Below, one piece after another: positions 1 to 7,500 of a DNA stretch of 13,068 nucleotides. The position numbers and the translations under genes are program-made. Source of the stretch: SUG1106 sp964651095 (lineage in GTDB: Bacteria > Bacillota > Clostridia > Peptostreptococcales > Anaerovoracaceae); NCBI GenBank assembly GCA_964651095.1, contig CAZYWO010000052.1, positions 1-13,068 of the forward strand, in the 5' to 3' direction. Within the stretch, counting starts at the first letter, position 1, and every line of letters starts with the position of its first letter. Below the pieces are notes generated by a model. The model had not been told where the DNA came from, ran no database searches, and worked only from the letters and a program-made list of their open reading frames with translations.

Positions 1-155
1 TCCTCGTATTCAATGTTGGGGTCTATGTTCAGAATTTCTTCTTTATAAATTTCCACGCAGGAAGAAGCTACGGCAATTGCAAGTACCACAGCGAAAAGTC
101 CTATCCAATACTTTTTAATAAAATTCGTAAATTTTCTCGACTTGTTGGTTTCCAT
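1..155 (-). CDS. N-terminus of a membrane-anchored protein (partial), possibly a lytic transglycosylase
   Basis: This is the first 51 codons of a gene that runs off the window's left edge. The ATG is one base after the coaE stop, preceded by AAAGGG about 6 nt upstream, so it is probably translated as part of the coaE operon. The visible peptide starts METNKSRKFTNFIKKYW, followed by one hydrophobic segment (about residues 17-32, IGLFAVVLAIAVASSC) and then an acidic extracytoplasmic start (VEIYKEEILNIDPNIEYE). That is a basic N-terminus with a single signal-anchor helix. In many Clostridia a soluble lytic murein transglycosylase (SLT family) follows coaE, and short N-terminal anchors are usual there, so that is my guess. 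No catalytic part is visible, so the function is an inference from gene order only. The Cys at the end of the hydrophobic stretch could suggest a lipobox, but ASSC is not a good match. Confidence 0.75.
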   Translation of the reverse strand, partial: METNKSRKFTNFIKKYWIGLFAVVLAIAVASSCVEIYKEEILNIDPNIEYE

Positions 156-156
156 A

Positions 157-747
157 CTAAGCCCTTTCAATTAAACTATCAATTTGAAGATAAAGCTGCA
201 CTAAATTTCCTGAATTATCAATTACATGATCCGCCAATTCGGACTTCTTTTCATCGCTCATTTGATTATTTATTCTGTCTAAAATTCTATCCTCAGGGAG
301 TTCATCCCTTTTGATGATTCTTTCTATACGAACTTGTAAATCAGCCGTGACGAGCCAATTTTCATCGGTTAAAGTCTGCATATTGCACTCAAACAGAAGC
401 GGCGCATCTATAACCACAATGCCGCTAAATCCCTCACGTTTAAGGCGTTTAAGTTCCTCATATATCTTTTCCACCACCTTTTGCGTCGTAAGTTCCTGCA
501 AAATTTCCAATTTATGGCTGTCACTGAAAACAATCTCACCAAGTTTCTTTCTGTTAAGTGTTCCATCATCAAAAAAAACTTCATCTCCAAAAGTCTGACG
601 TATGGACTCAATTGCTTTTCCTCCTGCTGAAGTCAACTCTCTGGAAATTTTATCTGCATCAAGAATATAGCAGCCTTTTTTCATTAAATAGGCGGAGACA
701 GTTGATTTTCCTGTCCCTATGCCGCCTGTTAAACCGATAATTTTCAT
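157..747 (-). CDS. coaE: Dephospho-CoA kinase
   Basis: CoaE catalyses the last step of coenzyme A synthesis in the cytoplasm, ATP-dependent phosphorylation of the ribose 3'-OH of dephospho-CoA. The protein begins MKIIGLTGGIGTGKST, with the P-loop GGIGTGKS at residues 8-15. It then has LDADKI (substrate-binding Asp), the LNRKKLGEIVF helix, VVIDAPLLFE in the CoA domain, and the C-terminal RINNQMSDEKK...ADHVIDNSG typical of the family. At 196 residues it has normal length. The start is ambiguous. The family normally begins at the ATG at 747, which I use, but an in-frame TTG at 774 would add nine residues (MRNYEIKNE), and the only visible Shine-Dalgarno (AAAGG) lies about 11 nt before that TTG. 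The gene follows the polA stop by fewer than 50 nt and is followed after one base by the next ATG, so it sits in an operon with both. Function is certain, the exact start is not. Confidence 0.96.
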   Translation of the reverse strand: MKIIGLTGGIGTGKSTVSAYLMKKGCYILDADKISRELTSAGGKAIESIRQTFGDEVFFDDGTLNRKKLGEIVFSDSHKLEILQELTTQKVVEKIYEELKRLKREGFSGIVVIDAPLLFECNMQTLTDENWLVTADLQVRIERIIKRDELPEDRILDRINNQMSDEKKSELADHVIDNSGNLVQLYLQIDSLIERA

Positions 748-794
748 CTCATTTTTTATTTCATAATTTCTCAAATAAATTTTAACCTTTAAGA

Positions 795-3449
795 CTATTT
801 TAAATCAAACCATGTGTACCCTGTATTGACTTCCGCTATTAATTTAACGGACAAATTCATGGCGCTTTCCATGTTACTTACAAGCAGTTTTTTAACTTCT
901 TCAACCTCGCTGTTCTTTGCCTGAATAATAAGTTCATCGTGAACTTGAAGAATCAATTTAGAATCAGGGTGCTTTTCCTTCAGTTCTCTATAGACCTTGA
1001 TCATAGCTACTTTTATTATGTCGGCGGCGCTCCCCTGAATAGGACTGTTCATCGCAAGTCTTTCACCCAGTTGTCTGATCATGTAGGTAGAAGAGTTAAT
1101 CTCGTCTATGGTACGTTTTCTTCCTAAAATAGTCTCTGAATAACCTGTTGCTTTAGCATTCGCAATCTGCTGGTCCATATATTGTTTGACTTTTTCGTGT
1201 TTTTTGAAATACTCGCGTATATAAGCCTCTGCCTCCTTACGAGTGATATGCAGTTCCTCACTGAGACCAAAGCCGCTCATTCCGTATATAACGCCAAAGT
1301 TTACTGCCTTGGCTCTGCTTCTGTCTCCTACGGTCACTTTATCAGCAGGAATACCTAAAACTCTTGAAGCTGTCATTTTATGAATATCTTCGCCATTGTT
1401 AAAAGCATCTATAAGGCTTTCATCTTGGGAAAGATGGGCAAGCACTCTTAGCTCTATCTGAGAATAGTCAGCCCCTACAAGGGTATATCCCTCCCCTGCC
1501 TCAAAAGCTTTTCTTAAAGTCCTTCCCAGCTCCTGTCTTACAGGAATATTTTGCAGATTAGGCTCAGTGCAGCTTATTCTGCCTGTAGCGGTTACAGTCT
1601 GCTGAAAATGAGCATGAATTTTGTTTTCACTTGAAATTAAAGGTTTCATTCCCTCAACGTAAGTTGAATTCAGCTTAGTCAGATTTCTGTATTCAAGTAC
1701 CGCAGGTACTATCGGGTGTTTATCTTTGATTCTTTCAAGAATATCCGCACTGGTGCTGTAGCCTCTCTTGGTTTTCTTTCCGGCAGGAAGCTTTAAATTT
1801 TCAAACAAAATGTCACCCAGTTGGAAAGGTGAATTTATATTAAATTTAGTTCCAGCCAAGTCGTAAATTTTAAGCTCCAGTAAATCTATCTTTTCTTTTA
1901 ATTCAATTCCGAAAGTATCAAGAAATTCTTTGTCTGTTTTTATGCCGTTTACTTCCATGGCTGCCATAACTTCAACCAGAGGCAGTTCCACCTCATAAAG
2001 TACTTTTTCAAGCTGTTTTGCCTCTATCATAGGTTTCTGTACATTTCTTATGGCAAAAACTATACTGCCGACTACTGTTCCGTAATCAAGAAATGACTTG
2101 CTTGCGTCTGCGAACATGTCGACTTGACCGTTTGGGTTGATGAATTCACTTTGCTCCGGAAGAACTTTGTTGAGTTTTTCCATGGTAAGAGTTTTCAAAT
2201 CATATTTATTTCTCGCCACGTCCAAAACATACTCGGCAATAGCCGTATCATATCCGATTTTAAAGTCTTTGAGCCCTAAATACATTAAGGAATATAAATC
2301 GTCTTTAATATCGTGTCCGATAAAGGATAAGGACAAATTATTAAGGTTATGGGAAACCATTACAGGGTTTACGGATACGCAATCTACAAAAAATGCTTTT
2401 TCGCAGGTCATAAGGAATATGCCGTGAACCTCCGGCTTATTTATATGGTTATAATCTCCGAATACCTTAATAAAGACTTCTTGCCCTGATAATTCTTTTA
2501 ACTTTGAAAGTTGATCTTCATTGCTTATTAAAATTTTTTCAGCATCATTGGCTACGGCAGGCTCAAGTTCTGGTTCCGGCTGATGTACTTTCATTTTCTT
2601 CAAGAAACTGTTAAATTCCAACTTCTTATATATTTCTATAAGTTTATCATAGTCGGGGTCGCCAAACTTAAATTTTTCCAATTCAAACTCTATAGGTACA
2701 AATCTGTTTATGGTAGCGAGCTGCTTACTCATAACTGCAAGCTGTGCATGTTCTTCCACCTTCTTGCGCAGACCTTCTTTAGCAATTTCATCTGTATGAG
2801 CCAACATATTTTCGATAGAGCCGAATTGTTCCAGCAATTTAATACCGGTTTTTTCGCCCACTCCGGGGATGCCGGGAATGTTATCCGACGTATCTCCCAT
2901 TAAGCCCTTTAAATCTATAAATTGAACAGGTGTCAGATTGTATCTTTCAATCATCTTGTCATAATCAAAAAGTTCAAAATCGGTAACACCTTTCTTGGTT
3001 ATTAAAACATGAGTTTTTTCCGTCGCCAATTGCAGAGCGTCTTTATCTCCTGTCACAATTAGAGGTTCAAGCCCTTTTTCTTCTCCCATTCGTGCTATGG
3101 TTCCTATCAAGTCGTCAGCTTCAAAACCTTCCATTTCAACGATTTCAATGTTCATCGCCGAAAGGATATCTTTCATAATTGGCATCTGCATTACAAGTTC
3201 AGGCGGCATCGCTTTTCTGCCTGCTTTATATTCTTTATACTCAAGATGCCTGAAAGTAGGCGCCTTTAGATCAAAAGCCACAGCCATATATTCCGGTGCG
3301 TAATCTCCCGCGATTCTGTTGAGCATATTGATAAAACCGTAGATTCCCTGTGTATAAATACCTTCCTTGGTTATCATCGGTCTTTGCATAGCATAAAACG
3401 CTCTGTTTATAAGGCTGTTTCCGTCAATTATGACAATTCTTTTACTCAT
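795..3449 (-). CDS. polA: DNA polymerase I
   Basis: PolA removes RNA primers and fills gaps in lagging-strand synthesis and excision repair. Start chosen at ATG 3449 (MSKRIVIIDGNSL) because AGAGGA lies 6 nt upstream; a longer frame from a TTG at 3506 would put that Shine-Dalgarno inside the gene. The product is 884 residues. Residues 1 to about 285 are the 5' nuclease: DGN (Asp9), FEADDLIG (112-113), GDKD (135-137) and GDTSDNIPGIPGVGEKT, all metal ligands kept. Residues about 300-480 are the 3'-5' exonuclease fold, but the DxE motif is absent and the YxxxD motif reads YGTVVG, so proofreading should be dead, as in many Bacillota. Residues about 490-884 are the polymerase: TATGRISCTEPNLQNIPVR, motif A DYSQIELR (Asp661), O-helix RAKAVNFGVIYG (Phe, not Tyr, at the sugar-discriminating site) and motif C VHDE (Asp838). 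It is followed directly by coaE and preceded by a structured RNA. Confidence 0.98.
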   Translation of the reverse strand: MSKRIVIIDGNSLINRAFYAMQRPMITKEGIYTQGIYGFINMLNRIAGDYAPEYMAVAFDLKAPTFRHLEYKEYKAGRKAMPPELVMQMPIMKDILSAMNIEIVEMEGFEADDLIGTIARMGEEKGLEPLIVTGDKDALQLATEKTHVLITKKGVTDFELFDYDKMIERYNLTPVQFIDLKGLMGDTSDNIPGIPGVGEKTGIKLLEQFGSIENMLAHTDEIAKEGLRKKVEEHAQLAVMSKQLATINRFVPIEFELEKFKFGDPDYDKLIEIYKKLEFNSFLKKMKVHQPEPELEPAVANDAEKILISNEDQLSKLKELSGQEVFIKVFGDYNHINKPEVHGIFLMTCEKAFFVDCVSVNPVMVSHNLNNLSLSFIGHDIKDDLYSLMYLGLKDFKIGYDTAIAEYVLDVARNKYDLKTLTMEKLNKVLPEQSEFINPNGQVDMFADASKSFLDYGTVVGSIVFAIRNVQKPMIEAKQLEKVLYEVELPLVEVMAAMEVNGIKTDKEFLDTFGIELKEKIDLLELKIYDLAGTKFNINSPFQLGDILFENLKLPAGKKTKRGYSTSADILERIKDKHPIVPAVLEYRNLTKLNSTYVEGMKPLISSENKIHAHFQQTVTATGRISCTEPNLQNIPVRQELGRTLRKAFEAGEGYTLVGADYSQIELRVLAHLSQDESLIDAFNNGEDIHKMTASRVLGIPADKVTVGDRSRAKAVNFGVIYGMSGFGLSEELHITRKEAEAYIREYFKKHEKVKQYMDQQIANAKATGYSETILGRKRTIDEINSSTYMIRQLGERLAMNSPIQGSAADIIKVAMIKVYRELKEKHPDSKLILQVHDELIIQAKNSEVEEVKKLLVSNMESAMNLSVKLIAEVNTGYTWFDLK

Positions 3450-3511
3450 CTTTATTCCTCTTAAATTCCTCACTTCTGATGTTTCCCGTGTAATAAAAAA
3501 TCCCAAATTAC

Positions 3512-3660
3512 CGTTAAAGATATAATTGACGCCCTATCTTTCGATAGGTGGGTGTCCTGTTCTGCACCTCTGTCTTCCCCTCTGAGGGGGCCTGACATAA
3601 CGTGCCGGAAACTCCGGACTCCCGTTTTTTAAGTGTAGGTTCAATTATGTGTCCTTAACG
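3512..3660 (-). ncRNA. ssrS: Structured RNA between yebC and polA, probably 6S RNA
   Basis: Read on the minus strand, the ends pair in a long closing helix: CGTTAAGGA (3660-3652) with TCTTTAACG (3520-3512), then after a small internal loop ATAATTGA with TCAATTAT. Inside, GGGAGTCC pairs with GGACACCC (7 of 8), leaving a large unpaired 5' strand (ACCTACACTTAAAAAAC) opposite a 3' strand that folds into CCTATC-GAAA-GATAGG. Further in are CCGGA-GTT-TCCGG and CCCCT-CAG-AGGGG hairpins, the latter flanked by GCAC/GTGC and TGTC/GACA pairs. A closing stem, an asymmetric bubble with a small hairpin on the 3' side and an apical stem is the 6S RNA plan. The stretch ACACCCACCT before the hairpin resembles the corresponding part of E. 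coli 6S from memory. 6S mimics an open promoter and binds housekeeping RNA polymerase. I cannot find a convincing own promoter; a T6 run (3500-3495) follows. A cis-acting polA leader remains possible. The structured RNA is well supported, its identity less so. Confidence 0.55.
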
Positions 3661-3703
3661 TATAACCCAGGATTATTATTATTTTAGGTTAAAGTCATGA
3701 TAT

Positions 3704-4435
3704 TTATTCCTCATAAAGATCGATTGAGCAATTTGTATATACTTTCTGAACGTCATCATTGTCTTCAAGCATTTCAATCATCTTTGCAAGTTTTTTAATA
3801 TCATTGGAGTCTGAAGGAGCCGCTTCCATTGAAGGCACATATTCCACATCAGATTCGGCAATTTCGTATCCCGCATCAAGTAAAGCATGATGCACATCTG
3901 TATATGTGGAAGGATCTGTTACAATTTCAAAGCTGTCTTCGTGAACTACCATATCGTCTGCACCTGCTTCCAGAGCTGCTTCAAGTAAAGTATCTTCATC
4001 AATATCGGCGCTTTCTTTATCGATAATTATGATTCCTTTCCTTGAGAACATATATGATACACATCCCGGCGTGCCTAAGTTTCCGCCGTACTTGTCAAAT
4101 GTAGATCTTACGGATGAAGTAGTTCTGTTATTGTTATCTGTAAGCGCTTCAACAATTACAGCAACCCCGCCTAATCCGTATCCTTCAAAAGTCAATTCTT
4201 CGTATGATTCACCGGCTAACTCACCGGTTCCTTTTTTTATTGCTCTTGTAATATTATCGTTAGGCATTGAAATTGCTTTAGCCTTTTCAATGGCCAGTCT
4301 TAATGTTGCGTTATACTCAGGGTCTCCTCCGCCTTTAGCTGCTACTGTTATTGCTCGTGCATATTTAGTGAACATTGCGGCTCTTCTCGAGTCCTGTGCG
4401 GCTTTTCTTCCTGCTATCGTGCCGTGTCTTCCCAT
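3704..4435 (-). CDS. yebC: YebC/PmpR family translation or transcription factor
   Basis: This is a cytoplasmic three-domain YebC/TACO1-family protein. Members were long annotated as transcriptional regulators, and more recent work links the family to translation of proline-rich stretches on the ribosome. The product is 243 residues, normal length. It starts MGRHGTIAGRKAAQDSRRAA instead of the common MAGHSKWANIKHRK opening; the rest is classical: MFTKYARAITVAAKGGGDP, KAKAISMPNDNITRAIKKG, the EGYGLGGVAVIVEALTDNNN core and an acidic C-terminus (EMLEDNDDVQKVYTNC). The ATG at 4435 has a perfect AGGAGGT 6 nt upstream. A consensus promoter and a dyad lie just ahead of it, so it can be expressed separately from the activase gene, although no terminator separates the two (88 nt gap). 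The RNA element and polA lie downstream on the same strand. No DNA-binding motif is evident; the biochemical role is inferred from family membership. Confidence 0.95.
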   Translation of the reverse strand: MGRHGTIAGRKAAQDSRRAAMFTKYARAITVAAKGGGDPEYNATLRLAIEKAKAISMPNDNITRAIKKGTGELAGESYEELTFEGYGLGGVAVIVEALTDNNNRTTSSVRSTFDKYGGNLGTPGCVSYMFSRKGIIIIDKESADIDEDTLLEAALEAGADDMVVHEDSFEIVTDPSTYTDVHHALLDAGYEIAESDVEYVPSMEAAPSDSNDIKKLAKMIEMLEDNDDVQKVYTNCSIDLYEE

Positions 4436-4448
4436 GGAGACACCTCCT

Positions 4449-4473
4449 AACTTAATTAAAATGTAATTAAGTT
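4449..4473. promoter_or_regulatory. Perfect 10-bp inverted repeat at the yebC start site (candidate operator)
   Basis: AACTTAATTA, a 5-base spacer AAATG, then TAATTAAGTT: every base of the two arms is complementary. The dyad directly abuts the -10 box and ends at the ribosome binding site. Because transcription should start inside the first arm, the RNA would lack part of the hairpin, which favours a protein-binding DNA operator over an mRNA hairpin. No regulator that would bind it is encoded next to it. Confidence 0.55.
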
Positions 4474-4502
4474 ATTATACAATAGTATTATCTCCTTTTC
4501 AA
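4474..4502 (-). promoter_or_regulatory. Housekeeping sigma promoter of yebC
   Basis: On the minus strand, TTGAAA (4502-4497) and TATAAT (4479-4474) are separated by exactly 17 bases. This is 5/6 and 6/6 to the sigma-70/sigma-A consensus. Transcription should start near 4467, giving a leader of about 30 nt that contains the AGGAGGT ribosome binding site. Confidence 0.85.
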
Positions 4503-4523
4503 GGTTTTTAAAGAAAATTCCTA

Positions 4524-7500
4524 TTAAAGATTTTGATGTGCCGTTGACATCATCAGTTTAATACGGTTAAGCTGATTTACATTGCTGGCGCCGGGATCGT
4601 AGTCTATTGCCACAATGTTTGCTTTAGGAAAGCGTTCTCTGATAGCTTTCATCATGCCCTTGCCTGTAACGTGATTAGGCAGACATGCAAATGGCTGCAA
4701 ACATGCGATGTTGGTCGCACCGCCTTTTATGAGTTCTATCATTTCACCTGTAAGAAGCCAGCCTTCGCCGCATTGATTTCCTATTGAGGCAATCTCCGAG
4801 GCTTCTTTAGCCGTATGCTCTATATAGGCTGGCTCGTCAAAGCGCTTGCTTTCGCGTAACGCCTTGCGCATAGGCTGTCTGAACCACTCGATAAGCTCAA
4901 TAGCAAATTGATTTATCTTATACTGTTTATATGAGCCTGAAAGTTTTTCGTAATTGAATTTTTTACTGTACATACCATACAGGAAGAAATCGATAAGGTC
5001 GAGTACTACTGCTTCTCCGCCCTCTTTTTCGATAATATCGACGATATTGTTATTTGCATCCGGATGGTATTTTACAAGAATCTCTCCTACTACTCCCACC
5101 TTTGGTTTCTTTATATCTCTGAGCGGAAGGTTATCATATTCTTCCACAATTTTTGGAACCAGTTTTTTATAAGTGCTGATTTTTCCGTCACGACAGTTTT
5201 GGAAAATTTCAGCTTCATACTTTTTCATTATAGCTTCTGCTGACCCCGGAACTTCTTCATAAGGTCTGGTAGCGTAAAGCAGTCTCTGGAATAAATCTCC
5301 GTAAAGTGCAGCGATGATAAGGCGTTTTCCCATTTTAACATCGATTTTAAATCCTGGATTTTTTTCCAGTCCAACCATGTTAAATGAAACTACGGGAACC
5401 TGTTCCATTCCTAAATCTTTAAGGGCTTTTCTAAGGAGTGCAATATAGTTGCTGGCTCTGCATCCGCCCCCCGTCTGAGACATTACAAGAGCCGTCCTGT
5501 TTAAATCGTATTCCCCTGATTTTAGAGTGCTTATCATCTTACCCAAGGTTACAAGCGTAGGATAACATGCGTCATTGTTTACGTATTTTAATCCTTCATC
5601 TACAGCATTTTTATCTACCGTAGGAATTACAACTGCTTTATATCCGCTTTCTTTAAAACCTACTTCAAGATACTGGAAATGTATAGGAGACATCTGCGGG
5701 ATGAGCAGAGTATAATCTTCTTTCATTTCCTTAGTAAAAAGCTTTCTTTCATAAGGCTTGTTGTCATATACAGCCTTTACGTCATTCTTATCTCTTTCCT
5801 CCATTGCAGCTTTAAGAGATCTGATTCTTATTCTTATAGCGCCCAGATTTGTACCTTCGTCTATCTTAAGCACCGTGTAAAGCTTGTTGGACTTTTCAAG
5901 AATTTCCTCAACCTCATCTGTGGTAACAGCGTCTACGCCGCATCCGAAAGAGTTAAGCTGAACAAGTTCCACATCATCTAAAGTTCCCACCACGTTGGCA
6001 GCCTTATATAGTCTGGAGTGGTAAACCCATTGATCGAGAACTCTGATAGGTCTTTTAAACTCTACCATGTTGCAGACTGAATCCTCGGAAAGCACCACCA
6101 TGTCATAGGAAGAGATCATCTTGTCGATACCGTGATTAATTTCAGTATCCAGATGATAAGGTCTTCCTGAAAGTACAATAGCTTTTTTATTATTTTTCTT
6201 AGCGTATTCAAGAGCCTCTTTTCCTTTGGTTTCAACATCTTTCTTAAAGGCTTCCTGCTCTGCTCTGGCTTGCGCTACTGCATCTTTTATCTCTTTGTAT
6301 GATATTCCCTTGCTTTCGAGAACTTCGTGAAGTCTTTTTGCAAGACGTTTGTCATCGTCATAAGGAACGAACGGATGTGTAAATTCCACACCTTTCTCGT
6401 CAAAGACTTCGTTCATATTGTTGGCAATGACTTCGGGATATGTGGCAACAATCGGACAGTTATAATGGTTAGGCGCGTTTTCATCTTCTTTTTGCTCATA
6501 GTTTACACAAGGATAGAAAATCCATTTTTCGCCCATTTCAACCAGAGTTTTAATATGCCCGTGAACCAGTTTTGCGGGATAACATGCTGTATCAGATGAG
6601 ATGGTATCCATGCCTCTCTCATAAATCTCTTTAGTCGACATAGGCGAAAGTACCACTCTATATCCAAGATTAGTAAAGAAAGTAAACCAGAACGGATAGT
6701 TTTCATACATGTTAAGTACCCTTGGAATAGCCACACTGCCTCTCTTAGCCATGTCTTTTTCCAGAGGCTCATATTGGAACAATCTCTTTAATTTATATTG
6801 ATATAAGTTAGGTAAATCTTTTTTAAAGTTCTTTTTGCCTTCTCCTTTTTCGCAGCGATTTCCCGTTATATATCTGTTTCCGTCACTGAATTTGGTAATG
6901 GTAAGCATACACCTATTTTCACATCCTGCACATCTTGCGTTGCTGCTTCCGGCTTCAAAAGTAATCAATTCTTCAAGATGAAGAAGGGTTGAACGATGTC
7001 CTTCCTCCCAATTATCCATCGAGTGTAGGGCACATCCATATGCTCCCATGATTCCTGCGATATCAGGTCTGACAACTTCCTTTCCCAAAACTTTTTCTAT
7101 AGCTCTAAGCGCAGATTCGTTTAAGAAAGTTCCTCCCTGAACCACGATTTTATCTCCTGCCTCTTCAGGATTTCTCAGTTTTATAACTTTATATAATGCA
7201 TTCTTTATTACTGAATACGATAAGCCTGCCGCTATGTCTCCAATGGTAGCGCCTTCTTTTTGAGCTTGCTTTACCATGGAGTTCATAAATACGGTGCATC
7301 TTGTACCCAGATCTACCGGATTTTGAGACAAAAGCCCTACCTGTGCAAAGTCTTCCACTTTCATTTCCACAGATTTGGCGTAAGTTTCTATAAACGATCC
7401 GCAGCCTGAAGAACACGCTTCATTTAGCATTATATTATAAATGGCGCCGTCTTTAATCTTCATGCACTTCATGTCCTGACCGCCTATATCCAGAATAAAG

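Noticed and set aside
3512..3660. SRP RNA as identity for the structured RNA
   Set aside because: The string GTCAGG followed by a GC stem recalls the SRP helix 8 region, but the diagnostic GGAAG/AGCAG loop residues are missing and the long closing helix with a side hairpin does not fit.
4029..4466. 145-codon plus-strand ORF antisense to yebC
   Set aside because: It lies fully within the yebC region on the opposite strand, its sequence is a shadow of a well-conserved gene, and it has no recognisable domain or ribosome binding site.
4498..4512. Mini hairpin CCTT-TTC-AAGG with T-run as a terminator after the activase gene
   Set aside because: The stem is only four base pairs and the T-run is on the plus strand, the wrong orientation for the minus-strand activase transcript.
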